A DNA stretch of 39,152 nt from JAEZHK01 sp964575255 (lineage in GTDB: Bacteria; Bacillota; Clostridia; Christensenellales; Aristaeellaceae): NCBI GenBank assembly GCA_964575255.1, contig CAZNPZ010000023.1, positions 1-39,152 on the forward strand, read 5' to 3'. This document shows, in pieces, positions 14,309-23,183 of this stretch. The translations under genes were made by a program, and so were the position numbers. Position 1 is the first letter of the stretch. Each line of letters starts with the position of its first letter. Under the pieces are notes generated by a model. It saw only the letters and a program-made list of their open reading frames with translations, was not told where the DNA came from and did not search any database.

Positions 14309-15706
14309 TCAAAACTCCGCGTTCCTCGTGGTGCGGGGGAACGGCAGTACGTCCCGGATGTTGCCGATGCCGGTGAGGTACATGATCAGCCGCTCAAAAC
14401 CCATGCCGAAGCCCGAATGCGGTACGGAACCGTACTTGCGAAGCTCCAGATACCACCAGTAATCCTTCGGATCCATGCCCATTTCTTCGATGCGCGCGCG
14501 CAGGAGATCCCCGCGCTCCTCGCGCTGGCTGCCGCCGCACAATTCGCCGATGCCCGGAACCAAGAGATCCGCCGCCGCGACGGTCTTCCCGTCGTCGTTC
14601 ATGCGCATGTAGAACGCCTTGATGTCCTTGGGGTAGTCGGTGACGAACACGGGGCGGTTGAAGTGCTTCTCGGTCAGGTAGCGCTCGTGCTCGGTCTGAA
14701 GGTCGCAGCCCCAGAACACCGGGTATTCAAACGGAGCGCCGCAATTTTTCAGGATCTCCACCGCCTCGGTGTAGCTGACCCGCGCGAAGTCCGCGTCGCG
14801 GACGGCGGTCAGCCGCTCAATGAGGCCCTGGTCGACGAAGCCGTTCAGGAACGCCATCTCCTCCGGCGCTTCCTCAAGCACCGCGTCGATCACGTACTTG
14901 ACCAGATCCTCCTGAAACTGCATGTCCTCTTTGAGGGTGGCAAACGCCATCTCCGGCTCGATCATCCAGAATTCCGCCGCGTGGCGCGCGGTGTAGCTTA
15001 ACTCGGCGCGGAAGGTCGGCCCGAACGTGTACACGTCGCGGAACGCCAGCGCGAAAGTCTCGGCATTGAGTTGCCCCGAAACCGTCAGCGAGACCGGCTT
15101 TCCGAAGAAGTCCTTGTCGAAATCCACTTCACCGGACTCGGTGCGCGGCGGGTTCTTCATGTCCAGCGTCGTGACCTTGAACATCTCGCCCGCGCCCTCG
15201 CAGTCGCTGCCGGTGAAGATGGGGGTGTGCACGTAGACGAAGCCCCGGTCGTGCATGAACCGGTGCACCGCCTGCGCCGCGAGGGAGCGCACGCGGAACG
15301 CGCACTGGAACAGGTTCGCGCGCGGGCGAAGGTGCGCGATCGTGCGCAGGTACTCCAGCGTGTGCCGTTTCTTCTGCAGCGGGTAGTCGCTGGGGCTTTC
15401 GCCCAGCACTTTCATCGAAGTGACCTTCAGCTCGAAGGGCTGTTTCGCCTCCGGCGTCAGAACCAGCGTGCCCTCCGCCGTGACCGACGCGCCCACGCTG
15501 ATCCCGCGGGTCAGCTCGGCGTATCCGGGCAGCTTGTCCTCCTCCAGAACCAGCTGCAGCGGTTTAAAAAACGTGCCGTCGCTCAACTCGACGAACGCGA
15601 AGGACTTGCTTTCACGCATCGTGCGCACCCAGCCGCTGACCGAGACGCCGGGAAGGTCGGCCTTGGGCGGCGTACGGAACAGCGACCGTACGGTGGTGTC
15701 GGACAT
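14309..15706 (-). CDS. asnS: Asparaginyl-tRNA synthetase
   Basis: Class IIb aminoacyl-tRNA synthetase that charges tRNA-Asn; about 465 residues, the usual length. An N-terminal OB-fold anticodon-binding domain (VSGWVRTMRESKSFAFVELSD) is followed by motif 2 (TFGPTFRAELSYTARHAAEFWMIE) and motif 3 (GFGMGFERLIMYLTG). The tract PVFVTDYPKDIKAFYMR and the REER stretch support asparaginyl rather than aspartyl specificity. I chose the ATG at 15706, 9 nt after GAGAGG; two upstream in-frame ATGs lie on or before that Shine-Dalgarno. A strong promoter precedes it and no T-box was found. Downstream lies the candidate riboswitch for queT. Confidence 0.95.
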   Translation of the reverse strand: MSDTTVRSLFRTPPKADLPGVSVSGWVRTMRESKSFAFVELSDGTFFKPLQLVLEEDKLPGYAELTRGISVGASVTAEGTLVLTPEAKQPFELKVTSMKVLGESPSDYPLQKKRHTLEYLRTIAHLRPRANLFQCAFRVRSLAAQAVHRFMHDRGFVYVHTPIFTGSDCEGAGEMFKVTTLDMKNPPRTESGEVDFDKDFFGKPVSLTVSGQLNAETFALAFRDVYTFGPTFRAELSYTARHAAEFWMIEPEMAFATLKEDMQFQEDLVKYVIDAVLEEAPEEMAFLNGFVDQGLIERLTAVRDADFARVSYTEAVEILKNCGAPFEYPVFWGCDLQTEHERYLTEKHFNRPVFVTDYPKDIKAFYMRMNDDGKTVAAADLLVPGIGELCGGSQREERGDLLRARIEEMGMDPKDYWWYLELRKYGSVPHSGFGMGFERLIMYLTGIGNIRDVLPFPRTTRNAEF

Positions 15707-15736
15707 TTTCAACATCCTCTCCGTCATTTAAAACCC

Positions 15737-15765
15737 ATTATAATACGGCCTCCGCGGGATGTAAA
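15737..15765 (-). promoter_or_regulatory. Sigma-A promoter of asnS
   Basis: Minus-strand TTTACA (15760-15765), a 17-nt spacer and TATAAT (15737-15742), about 30 bp upstream of the chosen start. Confidence 0.85.
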
Positions 15766-15789
15766 GCCGCGAGGGAGGATTTCGCAGCG

Positions 15790-16641
15790 CTAAATCAGCT
15801 CCAACCGCTTCGCGGCTTCCTCCCAGCAGACCTCCGGGGTGCCCGCGAGATCCATTTCCTGCGCGATGCGGTCGGCGAGTTTGCGAAGTTCCATCGTCAC
15901 GTTGCCGCCGGAGAGGATCTGCCTGCGCACGGCCTTCGTCCACATATGCCCCATTGAATCGAGGGAGCTCTTGTCGAACCGGGCCAGCTCCTCGCGGCTG
16001 TCGTAGGGGACGTTCAGCATGCGCGCCTGCCAGCGGCCGTCCTGATCGGTCAGCATCGCGAACTGCGCCTTGGTCAGCCCCTGGGTCATGGGCATGCCGA
16101 GCGACCCGGGGTTGATGAGCTGCTTTCCGAACGCCTCGTAGCGGTACTGCACGTGGCAGTGCCCCACCAGCAGGACCGCCTCGTCCAGGCCTTTTAACAG
16201 CTTGTCCGCGTCGCGTGTGCCGGGGTAGACCAGCTGGTTGATCGAGTCGGGCGACCCGTGGCACGCCAGGATCGGCGCGCAGCCGGGAATCTCGATCCTC
16301 AGCTTCCTGGGCATCTCGTGAAGCAGTCGGAAGTCCTCCGTCGTCAGGTGACGGTAGGTGTAGAGAAGAGAACCCGTCTGGGACGAGGCGCACCAGCCGT
16401 CGCCGTCCGGGTTGGCCTCGTGGTCGAACAGGTACTGCTCCCGGTTGCCGTAGACCATGTAACACGGCTTCTTCGCGGCCATCAGGCGCAGGTGCTCCAG
16501 CGTCGCGTGTGGATCGGGGCAGTCGGACACGAAGTCGCCCAGCAGCACGTATCCCTCCGCGCCCAGATGGTCGGCGAAGGCCTGGCAGGCGCGAAACGCG
16601 GTCAGGTTTGCGTGAATGTCCGAAAATACAGCCAGTTTCAT
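15790..16641 (-). CDS. Calcineurin-like metallophosphoesterase
   Basis: Soluble phosphoesterase of 283 residues. Metal-binding motifs of the family are in order: FSDIHANL at the N-terminus, LLGDFVSD, YGNREQ, ACHGSPD and VGHCHVQ. The pattern resembles YfcE/MJ0936-type phosphodiesterases, but the substrate is unknown. AAGGA lies about 8 nt before the ATG. It is the third gene after glgP and the amylase, 36 nt behind the latter, so it is probably in the glycogen operon; a direct role in glycogen metabolism is not shown by the sequence. Confidence 0.88.
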   Translation of the reverse strand: MKLAVFSDIHANLTAFRACQAFADHLGAEGYVLLGDFVSDCPDPHATLEHLRLMAAKKPCYMVYGNREQYLFDHEANPDGDGWCASSQTGSLLYTYRHLTTEDFRLLHEMPRKLRIEIPGCAPILACHGSPDSINQLVYPGTRDADKLLKGLDEAVLLVGHCHVQYRYEAFGKQLINPGSLGMPMTQGLTKAQFAMLTDQDGRWQARMLNVPYDSREELARFDKSSLDSMGHMWTKAVRRQILSGGNVTMELRKLADRIAQEMDLAGTPEVCWEEAAKRLELI

Positions 16642-16677
16642 AGGGTTTTCCTTTCCAAGCCATACGGCTTGCGGAGA

Positions 16678-18534
16678 TTACAAATTCTCAATCATGAGGC
16701 AGGTTTGGGCGGGCAGTTCCAGCGTCAGAGGCTCCTTTAACCATGCATCGGTAATGGTGATCCGCCTCTTCGCGTCCGCCCGGTTGAGCGCGGCCAATGT
16801 GCAGTCATCCGGTGCCTCGCTTCCAAATTCGTCGCGGCCGCCCCGGATGCTTCGGATCACGACGGCGACATCCTCTGAGGCGGCGAAGAGCCGCATCGCC
16901 CCGGTTTTGAGCGCGGCGCTCGCGTTCCGGCGCGCGATCGCCCCGGCCATGTCATGAAGGAGCGCCTGATCCTCCCGCCCCCAGGGATAGGTTCCCCTGC
17001 AGAACGGGTCGGCCATGCCCTGGTTCCCGGTCTCGTCGCCGTAGTAGAGCGACGGCATGCCCGGCAGCGCGCACAGGAAGCGCCACGCGGCGGTCAGGCG
17101 GCGTTTCCCCAGCGCGTACTGCGCGTCGGTCAGCTTCTTCGCGCTTCGCGCTTCGCGGGGCGGGCTTTGATCACCCGCGCCGGAGAGGGCATTGATCGCG
17201 CGGGGCCGGTCGTGGCTCCCGATCAGGTTCATCAGCGAATAGAAGAAGCCCTTCGGGTAGACCTCGCGCAGGTGGTTGACCCTTCGCGTAAACTGGAGCG
17301 CGGAAATCTCCCCGTTCATGAAGCCAAGGAGCGCGTCCCGCAGCGGGTAGTTCATCACGCTGTCCAGTGTGTCGCCCGCGCAGTAGGTGCGCGTCTCGCC
17401 GTAGGCGACTTTGTTGGACGCGTCCTCCCACACCTCGCCGATCAGCGCAGCCTCCGGGTTTTCCCGCTTCACGCGCTGACGGAGGAGTCGAAGAAACGGC
17501 ATGGGCAGTTCGTCCGCCACGTCCAGCCGCCAGCCCGATGCCCCCGAGCGCAGCCAGTGGGCGGTGACGGCGTCCTCGCCGCGGATGATGAAATCGAGGT
17601 ATCCCTCGTCCATCTCGCGGACGTTCGGCAGCGTCTTGACCCCCCACCAGCAGTCGTAGTCGGTCGGCCACTTCTTGAACGTGTACCAGGACACGTAGGG
17701 AGACGACTGGATCCGGCACGCGCCGCCTTCGGAAAAATCGCCGCTAAGGTCAAAGTAGCGGCTGTACGCCCCGGTATGCGAAAACACACCGTCCAGCACG
17801 ATCAGGATGCCGTGCGCCTGCGCGTCTTTGCACAAAGCGCGGAAGGCGGCCTCGTCGCCGAACGCCGGGTCGATTGCGTGGTAGTCCGCGGTGTCGTACT
17901 TGTGGTTACTGCGCGCGCGGAAGATCGGGTTGAAGTAGATCGCGCCGACGCCCAGCGCTTTCAGGTAGGGGAGCTTTTGCCGGACGCCCTCAAGGTCGCC
18001 GCCGAAGAAGTCGTCCGCCGCGTTGTCCCCGGCCTCAATGCGCTGTTCCGGCGGCTCGTACCAGTCCTGATGCCAGTGGCCGCGCTCCGGCGGCTCCCGG
18101 CCCGTGACCGGTCTTGACGCGTGGAAGCGGTCGACCATGATCTGGTAGATCACCGTTTCGCGCATCCATGCGGGCGGCGCGAAGGCGGGATCGTACACCG
18201 TGATCTGAAACGACGGCGGCTCATGATCCCAGAGCGCGCCGACGCCGCCCAGGCAGTCGGGCGCGTTGCCGTAGAAGACCATCTTCCCGTCCGCCTCCGC
18301 CAGGAAGTAGTACCACAGAAGGCCCGTCACGTCGGGCATCCGCGTTTCCACCTCATGGAGGCCTTCGGCGTTCACCGCCATCGGCAGGACGGTTTCTTTG
18401 CCGTCCCACCAGAGCCGAAGCCGGACGTTCGCGACGCCGTCGGCTTTAAGGCGCAGCGTCACAGCCGCGCCGGTCGTGAGCGCGCCCGGAGGGGTTCGGA
18501 AGGCCGCGTCCCGCGAATCGTGGAACAGGATCAT
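16678..18534 (-). CDS. GH13 alpha-amylase/neopullulanase-like glycosidase
   Basis: Glycoside hydrolase family 13 enzyme of about 618 residues, expected to cleave alpha-glucans or maltodextrins. An N-terminal beta-rich domain (about 1-125) precedes the TIM barrel. Catalytic motifs: region I LDGVFSHTG, region II GWRLDVADE with nucleophile Asp338, region III GEVWED with acid/base Glu367, and region IV GSHDRPR with Asp442. The arrangement matches neopullulanase or cyclomaltodextrinase subfamilies. There is no signal peptide, so it acts in the cytoplasm. Its ATG overlaps the glgP stop (ATGA), so translation is coupled. Pairing with glycogen phosphorylase points to debranching or breakdown of stored glycogen or imported dextrins. 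Confidence 0.9.
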   Translation of the reverse strand: MILFHDSRDAAFRTPPGALTTGAAVTLRLKADGVANVRLRLWWDGKETVLPMAVNAEGLHEVETRMPDVTGLLWYYFLAEADGKMVFYGNAPDCLGGVGALWDHEPPSFQITVYDPAFAPPAWMRETVIYQIMVDRFHASRPVTGREPPERGHWHQDWYEPPEQRIEAGDNAADDFFGGDLEGVRQKLPYLKALGVGAIYFNPIFRARSNHKYDTADYHAIDPAFGDEAAFRALCKDAQAHGILIVLDGVFSHTGAYSRYFDLSGDFSEGGACRIQSSPYVSWYTFKKWPTDYDCWWGVKTLPNVREMDEGYLDFIIRGEDAVTAHWLRSGASGWRLDVADELPMPFLRLLRQRVKRENPEAALIGEVWEDASNKVAYGETRTYCAGDTLDSVMNYPLRDALLGFMNGEISALQFTRRVNHLREVYPKGFFYSLMNLIGSHDRPRAINALSGAGDQSPPREARSAKKLTDAQYALGKRRLTAAWRFLCALPGMPSLYYGDETGNQGMADPFCRGTYPWGREDQALLHDMAGAIARRNASAALKTGAMRLFAASEDVAVVIRSIRGGRDEFGSEAPDDCTLAALNRADAKRRITITDAWLKEPLTLELPAQTCLMIENL

Positions 18535-20981
18535 AGTTCGAGCGGTTTCAGGCGCCAGATTTTCTCGTTGTACTCCGTGATCGTGCGGTCGGACGAGAAC
18601 ACGCCGGAGCACGCGACGTTTTTGACCGCCATCGTGAGCCACCTGTCACGGTTCGCGTAGTCGCGGATCAACCGCTGCCGGGTGCGCAGATAGTCGGGCA
18701 GATCCTTGAGCACGAAATACGGGTCGGCCATCCCGCCGCCGTCGCCGAACAACAGCGCGTGGTAGAGCTCCTGGAACAGGTGCGGGTTGTCGGGCGACAG
18801 CGTGCCGTCAATCAGCATCGTCAGCGCGCGGCGCACGTCCGCGTTGGTCTCGAAGATCGCGCTCGCGCGGTAGGTGGCGTAGCCGCGGTCGACCTCTTCC
18901 GCGGACAGGCCAAAGATATAGATGTTGTCCTGCCCGACCGACTGGAAGATCTCGACGTTCGCGCCGTCCATCGTGCCGATGGTGACCGCGCCGTTCATCA
19001 TGAACTTCATGTTGCCGGTGCCGCTGGCCTCTTTGCCGGCGGTGGAGAGCTGCTCGGACACATCGGTCGCGGGCATTAAAACCTCGGCGGCGGACACGCA
19101 GTAGTTCTCAAGGAACACCACCTTGATCAGCTTGGACGCGCGCGGGTGCTTCGAGACCAGATCGCCGATGGCGTTGATCAGCCGGATGATCAGCTTCGCG
19201 CGGTAGAAGCCGGGCGCGGCCTTCGCGCCGAAAAGAAACGTGACCGGCTGGAAGGAGTACGTCGGATCGCGGTCGATCCGGTCGTAGAGCATCAGCATCG
19301 CGAGCGCGTTCATCAACTGGCGCTTGTACTCGTGCAGGCGCTTGGCCTGCACGTCAAAGATCGTGGCGGGGTCCACCTGCGCGCCCTGGTGACGCCTCAG
19401 GTACGCGGCCAGCGCGAGCTTGTTCTGCTGCTTGACGGAATCAAACTTTTCGCGGAACGCTTTGTCGTCCGCGAACGGCAAAAGGTCAATCAGCCGCTCC
19501 GGGTGCTTGCGCCACGCGTCGCCGATCGCGTCGTCGATGAGGCCCGACAGACCGGGATTCGCCTCCATCAGCCAGCGGCGGTGGGTGATGCCGTTGGTGA
19601 TGCCCAGGAATCGATCCGGCTCGATCAGGTAGAAGTCATGGAAGGTCTGACGGCGCAGGATGTCGGCATGAATCTGCGAGACGCCGTTGACCGTGTGGCA
19701 CATCGAGACGCACAGGTTCGCCATGTGGATCTGGCCATAGCCGATGATCGCCATCCGCCCGATGCGCTCCCACTGGCCGGTGTAGGTCTCCCACAGCTTC
19801 TTGCAAAGCCGCTCGTTGAGTTCCTTCAGGATCATGTAAATGCGGGGCAGCAGCCGCTGGACCATTTCCTCCGGCCAGCGTTCCAGCGCCTCCTGAAGCA
19901 CGGTGTGGTTGGTATAGGCGCACGTCTTGCGCGCGATGTCCTCGGCGCGGTCCCAGTCAAGCCCGTGTTCGTCGATCAGGATGCGCATCAGTTCCGGGAT
20001 CGCCATCCCGGGGTGGGTGTCGTTGATGTGGATGGCCACCTTGTCGGAGAACAAATCCCATTCGCGGCCGTGCACCTTGATGAAATCCTTGACCGCGTAC
20101 TGCACCGACGCGCTGGAGAAGAAATACTGCTGCTTGAGCCGAAGCTCCTTGCCCGCGGTGTGGTTGTCCTCCGGGTAGAGAACTTTTGAGATGACCTCGG
20201 CCAATTCCTTCTGCTCCACCGCCTGCACGTACTCGCCGCGGTTGAACGAGGGCATGTCGATGGTCTTGGGCGAGCGCGCCGACCAGGTCCTGAGCATATT
20301 GACCATCGTGGAATCGTAGCCAAGCGAAGGCATTTCGTAGGGCACGGCTTCCACCGTGTAGCCGCCCACCTGACGGAAGCGGGTGCGGCCGATGCCGTCC
20401 ACGTACTCCTCGACGGTTCCCCCGAAGTGCACGTCAACGGACTGGTCCGGCCGGGGAATCTCCCAGAGGTTCCCGTTGTCCAGCCAGTTGTCCGGCATTT
20501 CCACCTGATAGCCGTCCACGATTTTTTGCCGGAACAGGCCGTATTCGTAACGGATCGTGCAGCCCATCGCGGGCAGTTTCAACGCCGACAGAGAGTCCAG
20601 AAAACACGCCGCGAGCCGCCCCAAACCGCCGTTTCCGAGTCCCGGCTCCGGCTCCTGCTCGAAAATCAACGACTTGTCGATGCCCAGTTTCTGAAAGGCC
20701 TCCTGATAATTGCGCTCGTTGGTCAGCGAGGTCATGTTGTTGTGCAGCGCGCGGCCCACCAGGAATTCCGCCGACAAATAGTAGAGTTTTTTTGATTTCG
20801 CATCTTTCCGCACACCGCGGGACAGCGCCCTTCGCTGCATGATCTCGTCTCGCACGGTGGACGCCACCGCCTGATAAATCTGATTCGGCGTCGCGTCCGC
20901 CAGTTCGCATCCGAAGTGGCGCTGCAGCTTGCCCACGATGGACTGGGCAATCTGCTCCTCGGTCATCTTTTGATACTCCAT
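18531..20981 (-). CDS. glgP: Glycogen/starch/alpha-glucan phosphorylase
   Basis: GT35 phosphorylase that releases glucose-1-phosphate from alpha-1,4-glucans; 816 residues, full length. The PLP-binding motif EASGTGNMKFMMNGA and the following TIGTMDGANVEI are intact, as are GGLGRLAACFLDSLS near residues 120-135 and the KRLHEYKRQ stretch. GAGAGG lies 7 nt before the ATG. First gene of an operon with the GH13 enzyme (overlapping start) and the metallophosphoesterase; no glycogen-synthesis genes lie in the window, so this unit is for breakdown. Confidence 0.96.
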   Translation of the reverse strand: MEYQKMTEEQIAQSIVGKLQRHFGCELADATPNQIYQAVASTVRDEIMQRRALSRGVRKDAKSKKLYYLSAEFLVGRALHNNMTSLTNERNYQEAFQKLGIDKSLIFEQEPEPGLGNGGLGRLAACFLDSLSALKLPAMGCTIRYEYGLFRQKIVDGYQVEMPDNWLDNGNLWEIPRPDQSVDVHFGGTVEEYVDGIGRTRFRQVGGYTVEAVPYEMPSLGYDSTMVNMLRTWSARSPKTIDMPSFNRGEYVQAVEQKELAEVISKVLYPEDNHTAGKELRLKQQYFFSSASVQYAVKDFIKVHGREWDLFSDKVAIHINDTHPGMAIPELMRILIDEHGLDWDRAEDIARKTCAYTNHTVLQEALERWPEEMVQRLLPRIYMILKELNERLCKKLWETYTGQWERIGRMAIIGYGQIHMANLCVSMCHTVNGVSQIHADILRRQTFHDFYLIEPDRFLGITNGITHRRWLMEANPGLSGLIDDAIGDAWRKHPERLIDLLPFADDKAFREKFDSVKQQNKLALAAYLRRHQGAQVDPATIFDVQAKRLHEYKRQLMNALAMLMLYDRIDRDPTYSFQPVTFLFGAKAAPGFYRAKLIIRLINAIGDLVSKHPRASKLIKVVFLENYCVSAAEVLMPATDVSEQLSTAGKEASGTGNMKFMMNGAVTIGTMDGANVEIFQSVGQDNIYIFGLSAEEVDRGYATYRASAIFETNADVRRALTMLIDGTLSPDNPHLFQELYHALLFGDGGGMADPYFVLKDLPDYLRTRQRLIRDYANRDRWLTMAVKNVACSGVFSSDRTITEYNEKIWRLKPLEL

Positions 20982-21030
20982 GTCCGAACCTCTCTTTCCC
21001 GGAAGGGTGGGGTGGTCTGGATGATGGCGT

Positions 21031-21060
21031 ATTGTAGCATACGGCGCGCTCCACCCGCAA
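21031..21060 (-). promoter_or_regulatory. Promoter of the glgP operon
   Basis: Minus-strand TTGCGG (21055-21060), an 18-nt spacer and an extended -10 TGCTACAAT (TACAAT at 21031-21036). No catabolite-responsive element was recognised around it. Confidence 0.7.
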
Positions 21061-21080
21061 GCCGCGTTGTATTAACGCGG

Positions 21081-21503
21081 TTATTGTTTGGTTAATCCTT
21101 CTCGCGCAAGGCGGACGCACGAGGCGCACAGCCAGAGAAGCCCGCCGCCGCTTTTGGCGCGCAGGCAGACCGCCGCTGATTGCCGCACCCGCTTCTCATA
21201 CGCCTCCACCGCGCCCTTTGGCGCGGCGAGGTCGATGAGCTTAATTCCCTCGACGAGAAGGCCGATGTCCGGCATCTGGTCTTGGAGTTTCATCAGCGAC
21301 TTCGTTAGCTGATCCTCCTCTGCCTTGGGATGGATCCATTCGGCGAAAGCCGCGATCAGTGATTCGTCCGGCGTCAGCGCGAACAGCGCGCCGCGCGCCT
21401 CCGCCGTAAAGCCGGGAAGCGGTTCTTGGGACAGGTACAGCGCACCGCCGCGGTCGACGCGGGCGCGCGGCGCGGCTGTGCGGATCGGATGCTCAAAGCG
21501 CAA
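21081..21503 (-). CDS. Hypothetical protein overlapping the nnr gene
   Basis: About 140 residues, not recognised. It is mixed alpha/beta in appearance, with no signal peptide or membrane helix. It has two Cys near the C-terminus (LWLCASCVRLARE) and a Glu/Lys/Gln-rich central helix (HPKAEEDQLTKSLMKLQDQ). I prefer a TTG start at 21501-21503 because GGAGG lies 9 nt upstream inside the end of the nnr gene; the longer frame to 21557 would lie fully within nnr. It overlaps nnr by 11 nt, which implies translational coupling. Its function may be linked to the nnr repair enzyme only by operon position. Confidence 0.65.
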   Translation of the reverse strand: MRFEHPIRTAAPRARVDRGGALYLSQEPLPGFTAEARGALFALTPDESLIAAFAEWIHPKAEEDQLTKSLMKLQDQMPDIGLLVEGIKLIDLAAPKGAVEAYEKRVRQSAAVCLRAKSGGGLLWLCASCVRLAREGLTKQ

Positions 21504-22977
21504 GGCGCATGACCTCCGGCAAACACTCGACCAGGTCGGTCGCCCCCATCGAGACAACGCCGAACTTTTCCGCCGCCTTCTCCCCCGCGAGCCCGTGCAG
21601 TTCGTCCGCGACCCACGCCGCCGTTTCGGGGGGGATGCGCTGCGCGAGCAGCGCGCCCAGGATGCCGGTCAGCGCGTCGCCGCTGCCGCCTTTCGCCATG
21701 CCGGGCGTGCCCGACATGCTCAGATGGATCTCCTCACCCGCGATCACGCTGGTCGGGCCTTTCAAAATCGCGGTCGCGCCCAGCGCGTGAAGTGCCAGTG
21801 CGCCTTCGATCAGGTCATGGTGCGTCCCGCCGGTCAGCCGCGCCGCCTCGCCGGGGTGAGGCGTCAGGATATGGTACGGCTTCAAAAGGGACAGAAGCTC
21901 CCGGTTCTCCGAGATGAGGTTCATCGCGTCCGCATCGATCGCGGCGGCGAGGCCGCTTTCAAGAACCGCGCGCACGATGCCCGGATGCGCGTTGCGGGAA
22001 AGCCCCGGCCCGACGGCCACAGCGGTCTTGCCCTGAAGCGCGTCCAGAAACGCGGGCAGCGCGTCCTCCGAGATCGCGCCGTCCCGTTCTGGGAGCGGCG
22101 CGCACATCGCGCCGGGCGCGCCAATCTGCAACACCTGTGCGATGGATTCCGGACAGGCGACAGTCAGAAGCCCTGCGCCGCTTCGGAGCGCGGCCTTCGC
22201 CGCGATCAGCGCCGCGCCCGCCATGCCGCGCGAACCCGCGACCAATAGAAGGTGCCCGTACGTGGTCTTATGGCTCTCGCGGCTGCGCCGGGGGAGCGTC
22301 CCACGAAGGTCGCCCGGTTCGACGAGCAGCCCCGCGCCGGGCGTCCCGCCGTCAAGGCCGATGGGCGCGACGACTACCTCCCCCGCGTATTCCGGCCCGG
22401 CGGAAAGGATCAGCCCGCTCTTGATATGCTCAAACGTGACCGTCACATCGGCTTTCACCGAGGATCCGAGCGGCGTTCCGCCGGTGGCGTCGAGGCCGGA
22501 CGGCACATCGACCGAGACGATCAGGCTGCCGCGCATGCGGTCTGCGGCCATCCTCGCCACGAGCCGAGCTGCGATGCCATCCAGCGGACGCCTCAGCCCG
22601 ATCCCGAACATCGCGTCCACCCAGGCGTCCGGCCGTTCGCCCGGCTCCTCCGCGTCCCGGAACCAGACCCTGGGCGTCTCGTGGGCGCGGACGCAGTTGT
22701 TCAGCGCGTCGCCGGTCAGCCGCGCCTCCTCTGAAAGCGCGAGCACGACCGAGCGCCCGCCCCGGTCGGCGTACAGCCGCGCCGCCGCGTAGCCGTCGCC
22801 GCCGTTGTTCCCCGGCCCGCACGCGAAGGTTACCAGCGCGCGGGGCGGGAGCCTTTTACACAGTTCGTCCGCCACCGCGCAGGCGGCGCGCTCCATCGCG
22901 TCGACGGGCAGCATACCCCGCGAAAAGCAATCTTCCTCCAGCGCGCGCATCTGATCGGCCGTCAAAACCGTCCGCAC
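21493..22977 (-). CDS. nnr: Bifunctional NAD(P)H-hydrate epimerase / ADP-dependent dehydratase
   Basis: Metabolite-repair fusion protein that restores damaged NADHX and NADPHX. The N-terminal epimerase domain (about 1-200) has CGPGNNGGDGYAAARL and SVDVPSGLDATGG. The C-terminal dehydratase domain (about 220-494) has the YGHLLLVAGSRGMAGAA start, a GPGLSRN stretch, DADAMNL, TPHPGEAARL and the catalytic GMAKGGSGDALTG. About 494 residues from a GTG start, close to typical fusions of about 500. I chose GTG at 22977, which sits just before RTVLTADQM, the usual N-terminus; GGGGGTGAGG lies upstream. Another GTG at 22986 is possible. A strong promoter overlaps the longer open frame and rules out an earlier start. 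Confidence 0.92.
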   Translation of the reverse strand: MRTVLTADQMRALEEDCFSRGMLPVDAMERAACAVADELCKRLPPRALVTFACGPGNNGGDGYAAARLYADRGGRSVVLALSEEARLTGDALNNCVRAHETPRVWFRDAEEPGERPDAWVDAMFGIGLRRPLDGIAARLVARMAADRMRGSLIVSVDVPSGLDATGGTPLGSSVKADVTVTFEHIKSGLILSAGPEYAGEVVVAPIGLDGGTPGAGLLVEPGDLRGTLPRRSRESHKTTYGHLLLVAGSRGMAGAALIAAKAALRSGAGLLTVACPESIAQVLQIGAPGAMCAPLPERDGAISEDALPAFLDALQGKTAVAVGPGLSRNAHPGIVRAVLESGLAAAIDADAMNLISENRELLSLLKPYHILTPHPGEAARLTGGTHHDLIEGALALHALGATAILKGPTSVIAGEEIHLSMSGTPGMAKGGSGDALTGILGALLAQRIPPETAAWVADELHGLAGEKAAEKFGVVSMGATDLVECLPEVMRLAL

Positions 22978-22999
22978 AAACCTCACCCCCGCATTTTCT

Positions 23000-23028
23000 A
23001 TTGTATCCCAATGCGCGCGCGGGGTCAA
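23000..23028 (-). promoter_or_regulatory. Sigma-A promoter of nnr
   Basis: Minus-strand TTGACC (23023-23028), a 17-nt spacer and TACAAT (23000-23005), about 23 bp before the GTG start. Confidence 0.8.
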
Positions 23029-23052
23029 ACCCGAATCGCCGCAAGCCCATGC

Positions 23053-23081
23053 TTGATTTGCCAAGCGGTATATGGCATAAT
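23053..23081 (+). promoter_or_regulatory. Promoter of the secreted hypothetical gene
   Basis: TTGATT (23053-23058), a 17-nt spacer and an extended -10 TGGCATAAT (CATAAT at 23076-23081). Together with the nnr promoter it forms a divergent promoter pair and leaves a 5' leader of about 95 nt. Confidence 0.6.
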
Positions 23082-23183
23082 TCTGGATAAACCAGCCGGG
23101 ACGCCGGCACATTATTCCATTTTCCTCGTCAAAGCATGGAAAGCGAAACCCGGAACTTCAAAGGAAATGTGGAGGAACTTCCA

